Source: Streptococcus mitis bv. 2 str. SK95 (GTDB taxonomy: Bacteria > Bacillota > Bacilli > Lactobacillales > Streptococcaceae). From it: DNA of 64,000 nt. Numbering within the stretch: the stretch's first letter is position 1; each line of letters starts with the position of its first letter. Made by a program: the position numbers and the translations under genes. Positions 17,007-25,761 of the stretch are shown piece after piece. The notes under the pieces are model-generated. The model was not told the origin of the DNA. It did no database searches and worked only from the letters and a program-made list of their open reading frames with translations. The DNA is taken from contig NZ_AFUB01000042.1 in assembly GCF_000222705.1 (NCBI RefSeq), positions 58,706 to 122,705 on the forward strand, read 5' to 3'.

Positions 17007-17576
17007 TCAGCTTTTTTTCATGCTTTTAATAAAACGAATTAATTTTGAAGGAGCTTTCTGATAAGTGATCTGATTTTCTTCTAAGAATTTCTGAAAATCA
17101 GCTTTCCCTTTTTCATGGTCTGTGACTTCAAGCTCGAGTTCATAGTCTGTCTGATCAAAGTAGTGACTTTGATCTAAAGCCATTAGACCAATCGGCGTTT
17201 CCATTTCGTAACGAAGAGTTGAAAGACAACCCAGAACAAACCAGTCTTGGCTTAGAATACCAATCTTAGCAAGTTCCTCTAGAACGAGTCCTTGAGGAAG
17301 TATTTGTTTTTCTAGGTAAGATTCAGCCTCTGGAAGATTCAGTTTCTGATTGTATTCCATATTTCCTACAGTTTGTGGCACCTTCAAGGTCAACTCCGCC
17401 CAATCTGAAAAGATACGAATGCGCATGGCAACCTTTTTTTCACGCAATTGGAAATCAGGTGTATCAATGTAGTAGTTTTTCTGTAGGATGGGTTGGATAT
17501 GGGGAAACTGTTCTTTTAAATGATCGTAATCCTCTTTTTTCAGTAGTGTTTTCAGTTCAATTTCTAAATGTTTCAT
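17007..17576 (-). CDS. CYTH domain protein (triphosphate tunnel enzyme family)
   Basis: 189 residues. The N-terminal ExExK signature is seen in HLEIELKTLL, followed by alternating charged strands (KVAMRIRIF, AELTLKVP, YELELEV) that form the triphosphate tunnel in this family. Members hydrolyse triphosphates such as thiamine triphosphate or inorganic triphosphate; the substrate here is unknown. Divergent from relQ with about 130 bp between the starts, and upstream of prs on the same strand. Linkage of a triphosphatase, an alarmone synthetase and NAD kinase is common in streptococci. Confidence 0.85.
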   Translation of the reverse strand: MKHLEIELKTLLKKEDYDHLKEQFPHIQPILQKNYYIDTPDFQLREKKVAMRIRIFSDWAELTLKVPQTVGNMEYNQKLNLPEAESYLEKQILPQGLVLEELAKIGILSQDWFVLGCLSTLRYEMETPIGLMALDQSHYFDQTDYELELEVTDHEKGKADFQKFLEENQITYQKAPSKLIRFIKSMKKS

Positions 17577-17612
17577 TTTTCTAACCTTTTTTTTATCTTT
17601 GAAAGCGATTTA

Positions 17613-17621
17613 TGGTATAAT
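17613..17621 (+). promoter_or_regulatory. Extended -10 promoter of the relQ operon
   Basis: TGGTATAAT with TATAAT at 17616-17621. A cre-like TGAAAGCGATTTAT lies directly upstream. Confidence 0.6.
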
Positions 17622-17704
17622 GGACAATGTATTTATTGTATATGATTGTAGTGAAAAAATCAAAAATTTTAAACAACACAATCACATACCAAAAGGGAGA
17701 AAAT

Positions 17705-18376
17705 ATGACCATAGAATGGGAAGAATTTTTAGATCCTTACATTCAAGCTGTTGGTGAATTGAAGATTAAACTTCGTGGGATTCGCAAACAGTATCGTAAA
17801 CAAAACAAGCATTCTCCGATTGAGTTTGTAACGGGTCGTGTCAAACCGATTGAAAGTATCAAAGAAAAAATGAATCGCAGAGGGATTGGCTACGATACTT
17901 TGGAACATGACTTACAGGATATCGCGGGTTTGCGGGTCATGGTGCAGTTCGTCGATGATGTTCAGGAAGTTGTTGCGATTTTACGCAAACGCCATGATAT
18001 GAGAGTCGTTCAGGAACGAGATTATATCACTCATCGTAAGGCTTCGGGCTATCGCTCCTATCATGTGGTGGTAGAGTATACAGTTGACACCATCAGTGGT
18101 GTTAAGACGATTCTGGCTGAAATTCAAATCCGGACTTTAGCCATGAATTTTTGGGCTACGATTGAGCATTCGCTCAATTATAAGTATCAGGGGGATTTCC
18201 CAGAGGAGATCAAGAAACGCTTGGAGATTACAGCTAGAATTTCCCATCAATTGGATGAAGAAATGGGGAAAATTCGTGATGATATTCAGGAAGCACAGGC
18301 TCTCTTTGATCCTTTAAGTAGAAAACTAAACGACGGTGTAGGAAATAGTGACGATACAGATGAAGAATACAGGTAA
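17705..18376 (+). CDS. relQ: Small alarmone synthetase RelQ (GTP pyrophosphokinase)
   Basis: 223 residues. ATG 17705 ([12 protein letters not shown]) is chosen because AAAGGGAG precedes it; an upstream in-frame ATG at 17627 would add 26 atypical residues. Single (p)ppGpp synthetase domain without hydrolase or ACT regions: [27 protein letters not shown] and [11 protein letters not shown] line the active site, and [17 protein letters not shown] is the conserved synthetase end. Produces (p)ppGpp from ATP and GTP/GDP under stress. First gene of relQ-nadK-RluA-family, overlapping nadK by 17 bp. Confidence 0.93.
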   Translation: MTIEWEEFLDPYIQAVGELKIKLRGIRKQYRKQNKHSPIEFVTGRVKPIESIKEKMNRRGIGYDTLEHDLQDIAGLRVMVQFVDDVQEVVAILRKRHDMRVVQERDYITHRKASGYRSYHVVVEYTVDTISGVKTILAEIQIRTLAMNFWATIEHSLNYKYQGDFPEEIKKRLEITARISHQLDEEMGKIRDDIQEAQALFDPLSRKLNDGVGNSDDTDEEYR

Positions 18377-19178
18377 ACGAATTGATCTGATTGCAAATAG
18401 AAAACCGCAGAGTCAAAAGGTTTTGTATGAGCTGAAAAATCAGTTGAAAAAACATCATTTTATACTCAACGACACCAATCCTGACATCGTCATATCAATT
18501 GGTGGAGATGGGATGCTTTTGTCTGCCTTTCACAAGTACGAGAATCAGTTAGATAAAGTTCGATTTATTGGCGTACATACAGGACACTTGGGATTCTACA
18601 CGGATTACCGCGACTTTGAGCTGGACCAGTTGGTTACCAATCTCCAACTGGATACTGGTGCCAAGGTTTCCTATCCTGTTTTGAATGTCAAGGTGACACT
18701 TGAAAACGGAGAAGTTAAGACCTTCCGTGCATTAAACGAAGCCAGCATCCGTCGATCGGATCGCACCATGGTTGCGGATATCATCATTAACCATGTTCCG
18801 TTTGAGCGATTTCGAGGAGATGGAGTAACTGTTTCAACGCCGACGGGAAGCACTGCCTATAACAAGTCCTTGGGGGGAGCTGTCTTGCATCCTACTATTG
18901 AGGCTTTGCAACTGACTGAAATTGCAAGTCTCAACAACCGAGTTTATCGAACCCTAGGTTCTTCAATCATCGTTCCGAAGAAAGATAAAATTGAGCTTTT
19001 ACCGACTCGTAATGACTATCACACGCTATCAGTTGACAATAGTATCTATTCTTTCCGAAATATAGAACGGATTGAGTACCAAATCGACCATCACAAGATA
19101 CACTTCGTAGCGACGCCAAGTCACACTAGTTTCTGGAATCGCGTCAAAGATGCCTTCATCGGCGAGGTGGACGAATGA
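18360..19178 (+). CDS. nadK: NAD kinase
   Basis: 272 residues from ATG 18360 ([10 protein letters not shown]). Phosphorylates NAD to NADP. The GGDG motif ([17 protein letters not shown]), the NEASIRRSD segment and [19 protein letters not shown] are all intact. The start lies inside relQ and the stop overlaps the next gene by 4 bp, so expression is tightly linked to the alarmone synthetase. Confidence 0.96.
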   Translation: MKNTGKRIDLIANRKPQSQKVLYELKNQLKKHHFILNDTNPDIVISIGGDGMLLSAFHKYENQLDKVRFIGVHTGHLGFYTDYRDFELDQLVTNLQLDTGAKVSYPVLNVKVTLENGEVKTFRALNEASIRRSDRTMVADIIINHVPFERFRGDGVTVSTPTGSTAYNKSLGGAVLHPTIEALQLTEIASLNNRVYRTLGSSIIVPKKDKIELLPTRNDYHTLSVDNSIYSFRNIERIEYQIDHHKIHFVATPSHTSFWNRVKDAFIGEVDE

Positions 19179-20071
19179 GGTTTGAATTTATCGCAGATGA
19201 ACATGTCAAAGTCAAAACCTTTCTTAAGAAACACGAGGTTTCTAAAGGACTTTTGGCTAAGATAAAGTTTCGAGGTGGGGCTATTTTGGTCAACGACCAA
19301 CCTCAAAATGCGACTTATCTCTTAGATGTTGGAGACAGGGTTACCATTGATATTCCAGCAGAGGAAGGGTTTGAGAGCCTTGAAGCTATTGATCGACCAC
19401 TAGATATCTTGTATGAGGATGACCATTTTCTGGTTTTGAATAAGCCATATGGAGTAGCCTCTATTCCTAGTGTTAATCATTCTAATACCATTGCCAATTT
19501 TATCAAGGGTTACTATGTCAAGCGGGAATATGAAAACCAGCAGGTTCACATCGTGACCAGGCTTGATAGAGATACATCTGGTTTGATGCTCTTTGCCAAG
19601 CACGGCTATGCTCATGCACGTTTAGACAAGCAACTGCAACGAAAGTCTATCGAAAAAAGGTATTTTGCACTGGTTAAAGGAGATGGTGTTTTGGATCCTG
19701 AAGGGGAAATTATTGCCCCGATTGCGCGTGATGTGGACTCCATTATTACGAGACGAGTCGCCAAGGGTGGGAAATACGCTCATACATCTTATAAAGTTGT
19801 AGCGTCTTATGGAGATATTTACCTAGTCGATATTCGCCTGCATACTGGTCGAACTCATCAGATCCGAGTGCATTTTTCTCATATCGGCTTCCCCTTGTTG
19901 GGAGATGATCTCTATGGTGGTAGCCTAGAAGATGGCATTCAACGCCAGGCCCTGCATTGCCATTCCTTATCATTTTATCATCCCTTCTTAGGGCGTCAGC
20001 TGGAGCTGGAGAGCCCTTTGCCAGATGATTTTAACAATCTTATCACTCAGTTATCAACTAATACTCTTTAA
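19175..20071 (+). CDS. RluA-family pseudouridine synthase
   Basis: 298 residues. An N-terminal S4-like region (residues about 15-65) precedes the synthase domain with catalytic aspartate in [16 protein letters not shown], and the late motif [12 protein letters not shown]. Acts on uridines in rRNA or tRNA; the exact target (RluD-like 23S sites or others) cannot be told. Third gene of the relQ operon, 4-bp overlap with nadK. Confidence 0.92.
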   Translation: MRFEFIADEHVKVKTFLKKHEVSKGLLAKIKFRGGAILVNDQPQNATYLLDVGDRVTIDIPAEEGFESLEAIDRPLDILYEDDHFLVLNKPYGVASIPSVNHSNTIANFIKGYYVKREYENQQVHIVTRLDRDTSGLMLFAKHGYAHARLDKQLQRKSIEKRYFALVKGDGVLDPEGEIIAPIARDVDSIITRRVAKGGKYAHTSYKVVASYGDIYLVDIRLHTGRTHQIRVHFSHIGFPLLGDDLYGGSLEDGIQRQALHCHSLSFYHPFLGRQLELESPLPDDFNNLITQLSTNTL

Positions 20072-20084
20072 AATCTATTTTGAG

Positions 20085-20090
20085 TATAAT
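20085..20090 (+). promoter_or_regulatory. -10 box upstream of pta
   Basis: TATAAT 24 bases before the pta ATG, with AAAGGAG as Shine-Dalgarno. It suggests that pta has its own start besides read-through from relQ. Confidence 0.5.
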
Positions 20091-20113
20091 TAATTATCTT
20101 AAAGGAGAAACTC

Positions 20114-21088
20114 ATGGAAGTTTTTGAAAGTCTCAAAGCCAGTTTAGTTGGCAAAAATGCTCGTATTGTTCTACCTGAAGGGGAAGAGCCTCGTATCCTT
20201 CAAGCGACAAAACGCTTGGTAAAAGAAACAGAAGTTGTTCCTGTTTTACTTGGAAATCCTGCAAAAATTAAAATTTATCTTGAAATCGAAGGGATCATGG
20301 ATGGTTATGAAGTGATTGATCCCCAACACTATCCTCAATTTGAAGATATGGTGGTTGCACTTGTAGAACGTCGTAAAGGAAAAATGTCAGAAGAAGAAGC
20401 GCGCCAGATCTTGCTAAAAGATGTTAACTACTTTGGTGTTATGCTTGTCTATATGGGCTTGGTAGATGGAATGGTATCGGGTGCTATTCACTCAACAGCT
20501 TCAACAGTTCGTCCAGCTCTTCAAATTATTAAAACGCGTCCAAATGTAACTCGTACTTCAGGAGCTTTTCTTATGGTGCGTGGTACAGAACGTTACTTGT
20601 TTGGTGACTGTGCCCTTAATATTAATCCTGATGCAGAAGCTCTGGCTGAAATTGCTATTAACTCAGCAATTACTGCCAAAATGTTTGGGATTCAACCCAA
20701 AATCGCTATGCTAAGCTATTCTACAAAAGGTTCTGGTTTTGGTGATAGTGTTGATAAGGTGGTTGAAGCAACTAAATTAGCACACGATCTACGTCCAGAC
20801 CTTGAGATTGATGGGGAATTGCAATTCGACGCAGCTTTCGTTCCAGAAACAGCAGCCCTAAAAGCTCCAGGGAGCAATGTAGCAGGTCAAGCAAATGTCT
20901 TCATCTTCCCAGGTATCGAGGCAGGTAATATTGGATACAAAATAGCTGAGCGCCTAGGTGGTTTCGCAGCTATTGGTCCCGTTCTACAAGGATTGAATAA
21001 ACCGGTCAACGATCTATCACGTGGATGTAACCCAGATGATGTTTACAAATTAACTCTCATCACAGCAGCTCAGGCGATCAATCAATAA
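20114..21088 (+). CDS. pta: Phosphate acetyltransferase
   Basis: 324 residues, the short single-domain Pta. Interconverts acetyl-CoA and acetyl phosphate on the acetate/ATP branch of fermentation. The family signatures ARIVLPEGEEPRI, GMVSGAIHSTASTVRPALQI, PKIAMLSYSTKGSG and GPVLQGLNKPVNDLSRG are clear. Ends 5 bases before a terminator stem. Acetyl-CoA from the PDH complex in this window is its substrate. Confidence 0.96.
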   Translation: MEVFESLKASLVGKNARIVLPEGEEPRILQATKRLVKETEVVPVLLGNPAKIKIYLEIEGIMDGYEVIDPQHYPQFEDMVVALVERRKGKMSEEEARQILLKDVNYFGVMLVYMGLVDGMVSGAIHSTASTVRPALQIIKTRPNVTRTSGAFLMVRGTERYLFGDCALNINPDAEALAEIAINSAITAKMFGIQPKIAMLSYSTKGSGFGDSVDKVVEATKLAHDLRPDLEIDGELQFDAAFVPETAALKAPGSNVAGQANVFIFPGIEAGNIGYKIAERLGGFAAIGPVLQGLNKPVNDLSRGCNPDDVYKLTLITAAQAINQ

Positions 21089-21095
21089 GAAATGG

Positions 21096-21125
21096 AGTCT
21101 CTTCTACTAAAGGAAGGGGCTTTTT
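21096..21125 (+). terminator. Rho-independent terminator after pta
   Basis: AGTCTCTTC (21096-21104), 8-nt loop, GAAGGGGCT (21113-21121), then TTTT. Two G-T pairs. Confidence 0.8.
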
Positions 21126-21157
21126 AGTACTGAGAAAAGGACAGTTAGAAGCTTCTA

Positions 21158-21166
21158 TGTTATACT
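21158..21166 (+). promoter_or_regulatory. Putative leaderless promoter of mutY
   Basis: TGTTATACT is an extended -10 (hexamer 21161-21166). ATG 21173 follows after exactly 6 nt, so the transcript probably starts at the AUG. No Shine-Dalgarno is present. Confidence 0.65.
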
Positions 21167-21172
21167 AGATAT

Positions 21173-22351
21173 ATGTTAGATTTGAAAGAATACGGTGTTG
21201 ACATGTGGACGGAGGAGAAGATTTCCTCTTTCCGCGAGAAACTCCTCAACTGGTACGATGAAAACAAGCGGGATTTACCATGGCGTAGAAGTAAAAATCC
21301 TTATCATATCTGGGTTTCTGAAATTATGCTCCAACAGACTAGAGTAGAGACAGTTATTCCCTACTATGAACGATTCTTGGACTGGTTTCCAACTGTAGAA
21401 AGTTTGGCGAATGCTCCTGAAGAGCGTTTGCTGAAAGCATGGGAGGGGTTAGGTTATTATTCTAGAGTGCGTAATATGCAGGTTGCGGCCCAGCAGATTA
21501 TGACTGACTTTGGTGGTCAATTTCCAAACACCTATGAAGGAATTTCTAGTTTAAAAGGGATTGGTCCTTATACTGCGGGAGCAATTTCCAGTATCGCTTT
21601 TAATTTACCTGAGCCCGCGGTCGATGGCAATGTTATGCGGGTTTTGGCACGTTTGTTTGAGGTCAATCATGATATCGGAGTTCCTAGCAATCGAAAGATT
21701 TTTCAAGCTATGATGGAAATCTTGATTGATCCAGAACGGCCGGGAGACTTTAACCAAGCTTTGATGGACTTGGGTTCTGACATAGAGGCGCCAGTTAATC
21801 CTAGACCAGAAGAAAGCCCTGTTAAGGACTTTAGTGCTGCATATCAGAATGGAACCATGGATTCTTATCCGATTAAAGAACCCAAGAAAAAGCCTCTCCC
21901 AATCTATCTCAAGGCTTTGGTTGTGCGCAATGCTCAAGGTCAATATCTACTTGAGAAAAATGAAAGTGAGAAACTGCTAGCTGGTTTTTGGCATTTCCCC
22001 TTGATAGAAGTAGAGGAGTTTTCACAGGAAGAGGAACAGCTGAATCTGTTTGCTCAGGTCGCTGAAAAAAGCGTTACTTTCGGTCCAACACCCCAAGAAA
22101 GTTTTGAGCAAGATTATGATTTAGAAGTTGATTGGTCCCATCAAGTATTTGATCAAGTCAAGCATGTATTTAGTCATCGGAAATGGCATATTCAAATCCT
22201 AGCGGGTCAGGTGATAGAATCAAAACAGTTTTCTGACAGAGAAATTCGCTGGGTTTCTCCTCAGGAATTTTCTGATTATCCATTTGCTAAACCTCAACAA
22301 AAGATTTGGCAGGCTTATAAAACAGTTCTTGAAGATGAAGGCTGGAATTAG
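21173..22351 (+). CDS. mutY: A/G-specific adenine glycosylase MutY lacking iron-sulfur ligands
   Basis: 392 residues. Removes adenine mispaired with 8-oxoguanine. Helix-hairpin-helix LKGIGPYTAGAISS, catalytic Asp in AVDGNVMRVLARLF and Glu in QQTRVETVIPYY are present. The usual four-cysteine [4Fe-4S] loop after the glycosylase core is replaced by SDIEAPVNPRPEESPVKDFS, with no cysteine. The C-terminal NUDIX-like domain (about 245-380) keeps the FSHRKWH 8-oxoG-sensing motif. Clusterless MutY proteins are known in lactic acid bacteria. ATG 21173 is used because the -10 sits just upstream; a later ATG (MWTEEK, residue 11) lacks a Shine-Dalgarno. Confidence 0.94.
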   Translation: MLDLKEYGVDMWTEEKISSFREKLLNWYDENKRDLPWRRSKNPYHIWVSEIMLQQTRVETVIPYYERFLDWFPTVESLANAPEERLLKAWEGLGYYSRVRNMQVAAQQIMTDFGGQFPNTYEGISSLKGIGPYTAGAISSIAFNLPEPAVDGNVMRVLARLFEVNHDIGVPSNRKIFQAMMEILIDPERPGDFNQALMDLGSDIEAPVNPRPEESPVKDFSAAYQNGTMDSYPIKEPKKKPLPIYLKALVVRNAQGQYLLEKNESEKLLAGFWHFPLIEVEEFSQEEEQLNLFAQVAEKSVTFGPTPQESFEQDYDLEVDWSHQVFDQVKHVFSHRKWHIQILAGQVIESKQFSDREIRWVSPQEFSDYPFAKPQQKIWQAYKTVLEDEGWN

Positions 22352-22377
22352 CCATTTGTGCCTTCTTTACATTTTTT

Positions 22378-22386
22378 TGTTATAAT
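22378..22386 (+). promoter_or_regulatory. Extended -10 promoter of vicRKX
   Basis: TGTTATAAT with TATAAT at 22381-22386; AAAAGGTG precedes the vicR ATG. Confidence 0.6.
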
Positions 22387-22407
22387 AGATAGAGAAAAGG
22401 TGAACAT

Positions 22408-23115
22408 ATGAAAAAAATATTAGTTGTAGATGATGAGAAACCAATCTCAGATATTATTAAGTTTAATATGACCAAGGAAGGCTATGAGGTTGTAACAGCC
22501 TTTAACGGTAGAGAAGCTATCGAGCTATTTGAGGCGGAGCAACCAGATATTATTATCCTAGACTTGATGCTACCTGAAATTGATGGTTTAGAAGTAGCCA
22601 AAGCCATTCGTAAGACGAGCAGTGTGCCTATCATTATGCTCTCGGCTAAGGATAGTGAATTTGACAAGGTTATTGGTTTGGAGTTAGGTGCAGATGATTA
22701 TGTCACAAAGCCTTTCTCAAACCGTGAATTGCAGGCGCGTGTCAAGGCATTACTCCGTCGTACAGACCTCGCTTCAGTGGATAGTCAAGAGTCTGATGAA
22801 AAGAAATCCCAACCCCTACAGATTGGCGATTTGGAAATTCTGCCGGACGCTTACGTAGCCAAAAAATATGGTGAGGAACTGGAATTGACCCACCGTGAGT
22901 TTGAACTTTTGTACCACTTGGCCTCTCATATTGGTCAAGTCATTACTCGTGAACACTTGCTTGAGACTGTTTGGGGCTATGATTATTTTGGTGATGTTCG
23001 TACAGTAGACGTGACCATCCGACGTTTACGTGAAAAAATTGAAGACACTCCAAGCCGTCCAGAGTACATCCTCACACGTCGTGGTGTGGGTTACTATATG
23101 AGAAATAATGATTGA
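22408..23115 (+). CDS. vicR: Response regulator VicR (WalR)
   Basis: 235 residues, OmpR family. Receiver domain with phosphorylated Asp52 ([12 protein letters not shown]), acidic pair at VVDDEKP and Lys in [11 protein letters not shown]-terminal winged helix ends [16 protein letters not shown] and [11 protein letters not shown]. The essential regulator of cell-wall hydrolases and envelope homeostasis in streptococci. Overlaps vicK by 8 bp in vicR-vicK-vicX. Confidence 0.96.
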   Translation: MKKILVVDDEKPISDIIKFNMTKEGYEVVTAFNGREAIELFEAEQPDIIILDLMLPEIDGLEVAKAIRKTSSVPIIMLSAKDSEFDKVIGLELGADDYVTKPFSNRELQARVKALLRRTDLASVDSQESDEKKSQPLQIGDLEILPDAYVAKKYGEELELTHREFELLYHLASHIGQVITREHLLETVWGYDYFGDVRTVDVTIRRLREKIEDTPSRPEYILTRRGVGYYMRNND

Positions 23116-24457
23116 AGATATTAGACAAACGATTCTGACCAGTGATTTTATCTTTATCCTGATTTTACTTGGCTTTATCTTGGTGGTAACCTTGTTGTTA
23201 CTAGAAAATCGTCGGGATAATATTCGTCTAAAGCAGATTAATCAAAAGATTAAAGATTTAATTGCAGGAGATTATTCTCGAGTTTTGGATATGCAGGGAA
23301 GCTCTGAAATTACCAACATCACCAATAACCTCAATGATTTGTCTGAGGTCATTCGTTTAACGCAGGAAAATCTGGAGCAAGAAACAAAAAGGCTTAACAG
23401 TATTCTTTCTTATATGACAGATGGAGTTCTTGCAACCAATCGCCGTGGTCAGATTACTATGATTAACGATATGGCTAAGAAACAGCTGGGTATCGTAAAA
23501 GAAGAAGCATTGAACAAAAGCATCCTCGAATTGCTTAAGATAGAGGAAGAGTATGAACTGCGTGACCTCATTACACAGATTCCTGAATTGATGATTGATT
23601 CCCAAAATGCTAATGGAGAGTATCTCAGCCTTCGCGTACGTTTTGCTCTGGTTCGCCGTGAGTCAGGTTTCATCTCTGGTTTGGTTGCCGTTTTGCACGA
23701 TACGACCGAACAGGAGAAGGAGGAGCGCGAACGGAGACTCTTCGTGTCCAATGTTAGCCATGAGTTGAGGACTCCTTTGACGAGTGTTAAATCTTATCTT
23801 GAAGCCTTAGACGAGGGAGCCTTATATGATCCTGTTGCTCCTGATTTTATCAAGGTTTCGCTTGATGAAACCAACCGTATGATGCGGATGGTGGCAGATC
23901 TCTTGCATCTCTCTCGTATTGATAATGCGACCACTCAGTTGGATGTGGAATTGATTAATTTTACAGCCTTCATCACCTTTATCCTCAATCGTTTCGATAA
24001 GATGAGGAGCCAGGATGAAGAGAAAAAATATGAGCTGGTTAGAGATTACCCAATCAATTCAGTTTGGATCGAAATCGATACTGATAAGATGACCCAGGTG
24101 ATTGATAATATTCTCAACAATGCCATCAAGTACTCACCAGATGGTGGAAAAATCACTGTCAGCATGAAAACTACTGATGACCAGATGATTTTATCCATAA
24201 AAGACCAAGGTCTAGGTATTCCAAAGCAAGATTTGCCGAAGATTTTCGACCGTTTTTACCGTGTGGATCGCGCAAGAAGTCGTGCTCAAGGTGGAACTGG
24301 TCTAGGTTTGGCTATCGCCAAAGAAATCATCAAACAACATAATGGCTTTATTTGGGCCAAAAGTGAATACGGTAAGGGCTCAACCTTTACCATCGTGCTC
24401 CCTTATGATAAGGATGCCGTAAAAGAAGAAATATGGGAGGACGAAATAGAAGACTAG
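23108..24457 (+). CDS. vicK: Sensor histidine kinase VicK (WalK)
   Basis: 449 residues. One N-terminal transmembrane segment (about 13-33), HAMP-like linker (35-88), PAS domain (about 95-200), HisKA with His218 in [12 protein letters not shown], and a HATPase_c domain with the N box ([16 protein letters not shown]) and G boxes ([21 protein letters not shown]). The single-pass architecture without a large outer loop is typical of streptococci, unlike the two-pass WalK of bacilli. Phosphorylates VicR. Confidence 0.96.
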   Translation: MIEDIRQTILTSDFIFILILLGFILVVTLLLLENRRDNIRLKQINQKIKDLIAGDYSRVLDMQGSSEITNITNNLNDLSEVIRLTQENLEQETKRLNSILSYMTDGVLATNRRGQITMINDMAKKQLGIVKEEALNKSILELLKIEEEYELRDLITQIPELMIDSQNANGEYLSLRVRFALVRRESGFISGLVAVLHDTTEQEKEERERRLFVSNVSHELRTPLTSVKSYLEALDEGALYDPVAPDFIKVSLDETNRMMRMVADLLHLSRIDNATTQLDVELINFTAFITFILNRFDKMRSQDEEKKYELVRDYPINSVWIEIDTDKMTQVIDNILNNAIKYSPDGGKITVSMKTTDDQMILSIKDQGLGIPKQDLPKIFDRFYRVDRARSRAQGGTGLGLAIAKEIIKQHNGFIWAKSEYGKGSTFTIVLPYDKDAVKEEIWEDEIED

Positions 24458-24458
24458 A

Positions 24459-25268
24459 ATGAGTGAAATAGGCTTTAAATACAGTATTTTAGCATCAGGT
24501 TCCAGTGGAAATTCCTTTTATCTGGAAACCCCAAAAAAGAAAATCTTAGTGGATGCAGGCTTGTCTGGTAAGAAAATTACCAGTCTCTTGAGTGAAATCA
24601 ACCGCAAACCTGAGGATCTGGATGCGATTTTGATTACGCATGAGCATTCCGACCATATCCATGGAGTCGGTGTATTGGCTCGTAAGTATGGTATGGATCT
24701 TTACGCTAATGAGAAAACTTGGCAAGCTATGGAAAATAGCAAGTACCTCGGCAAGGTGGATTCATCGCAGAAGCACATTTTTGAAATGGGTAAAACCAAA
24801 ACCTTTGGCGATATCGACATTGAGAGTTTTGGGGTCAGCCACGATGCGGCAGCGCCACAATTTTACCGCTTTATGAAAGACGACAAAAGTTTTGTCATGT
24901 TGACCGATACGGGTTATGTAAGTGACCGTATGGCAGGGATTGTCGAGAATGCGGACGGTTATCTCATCGAGTCCAACCACGATGTGGAAATCTTGAGAGC
25001 AGGTTCTTACGCTTGGCGTCTTAAACAGCGAATTCTATCAGATCTCGGTCACCTTTCTAACGAAGACGGTGCTGAGGCCATGATTCGTGCAATGGGAAAT
25101 CGGACCAAGAAAATCTACCTCGGGCATTTGTCCAAAGAGAACAATATCAAGGAGTTGGCTCATATGACCATGGTCAATCAGCTGGCTCAAGCTGATCTGG
25201 GAGTAGGAGTAGACTTTAAGGTTTACGACACTTCCCCAGATACAGCAACACCACTGACAGATATATAA
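24459..25268 (+). CDS. vicX: Metallo-beta-lactamase fold protein VicX (YycJ/WalJ)
   Basis: 269 residues. The metal motif HxHxDH is present in LITHEHSDHIHG, with later ligands in GVSHDAAAP, DTGYV and LGHLSKEN. In related bacteria this protein acts with the VicRK system and has been linked to DNA metabolism; its substrate is not settled. Begins one base after the vicK stop and ends the operon at a strong terminator. Confidence 0.92.
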   Translation: MSEIGFKYSILASGSSGNSFYLETPKKKILVDAGLSGKKITSLLSEINRKPEDLDAILITHEHSDHIHGVGVLARKYGMDLYANEKTWQAMENSKYLGKVDSSQKHIFEMGKTKTFGDIDIESFGVSHDAAAPQFYRFMKDDKSFVMLTDTGYVSDRMAGIVENADGYLIESNHDVEILRAGSYAWRLKQRILSDLGHLSNEDGAEAMIRAMGNRTKKIYLGHLSKENNIKELAHMTMVNQLAQADLGVGVDFKVYDTSPDTATPLTDI

Positions 25269-25270
25269 AA

Positions 25271-25288
25271 AGAAGGCGAGTGCCTTCT
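25271..25288. terminator. Bidirectional terminator between vicX and the thioredoxin-like gene
   Basis: AGAAGGC (25271-25277), loop GAGT, GCCTTCT (25282-25288), T-rich to the right and A-rich to the left, so it serves both converging genes. Confidence 0.88.
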
Positions 25289-25303
25289 TTTATTTATTGT
25301 CTT

Positions 25304-25651
25304 TTACAATCCAGCGAATTCTTTGATTTCTAGTGCTGACATTGAAGAGTCGCAACGGACATTGATTTGGCCATCAGCAACATGAACGAATCCCGGAACA
25401 GTTGGGATACCATAACGTGAACGGAAATCTTGCAAGGCTTCCAATTGGCTTGGTTCTTCACTGTTGATGAAGTAGATGTGAGCTTTGGTTTCAGCTACGA
25501 CACCTGCCAATGTGCCAGCAAATTTACGGCAGTAAGGGCAAGTTTTGCGACCGATGAAGAAGGTTGCTGTTTCTTTATTATCGAGTGCTTCTTGAGCGCG
25601 CGAAACTGTAGTCACTTCAAGGGCTTTAATATCTTCTAAAAACTGATTCAT
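25304..25651 (-). CDS. Thioredoxin-fold protein (bacteriocin transport accessory / PedC-BrcD-like)
   Basis: 115 residues. Redox motif CPYC in GRKTCPYCRKFAGTLA and cis-proline region GIPTVPGFVHVADG define a thioredoxin fold. Streptococcal homologues are often called bacteriocin transport accessory proteins, but no bacteriocin genes lie nearby, so a general thiol oxidoreductase or disulfide isomerase role is as likely. No signal peptide or membrane anchor. Starts about 110 bp beyond the pgm terminator and is transcribed leftward alone. Confidence 0.8.
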   Translation of the reverse strand: MNQFLEDIKALEVTTVSRAQEALDNKETATFFIGRKTCPYCRKFAGTLAGVVAETKAHIYFINSEEPSQLEALQDFRSRYGIPTVPGFVHVADGQINVRCDSSMSALEIKEFAGL

Positions 25652-25723
25652 AAGAATACCTCTCTTTTTTGATAAAACTAGTATGCCATAAAGTTTCTAA
25701 AATTGCTTAGATTTGATACGAAA

Positions 25724-25753
25724 AAAAGATGAGATTGGCTGGTCTCATCTTTT
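25724..25753. terminator. Terminator after pgm (symmetric)
   Basis: AAAGATGAGA, loop, TCTCATCTTTT between pgm and the thioredoxin-like gene; A-run left and T-run right allow function on both strands, mainly for leftward pgm. Confidence 0.85.
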
Positions 25754-25761
25754 ATAGATTT

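Noticed and set aside
17627-17704. 26-residue N-terminal extension of RelQ starting 5 nt after the -10
   Set aside because: It could be read as leaderless, but the internal ATG 17705 has a good ribosome site and matches the usual 223-residue RelQ.
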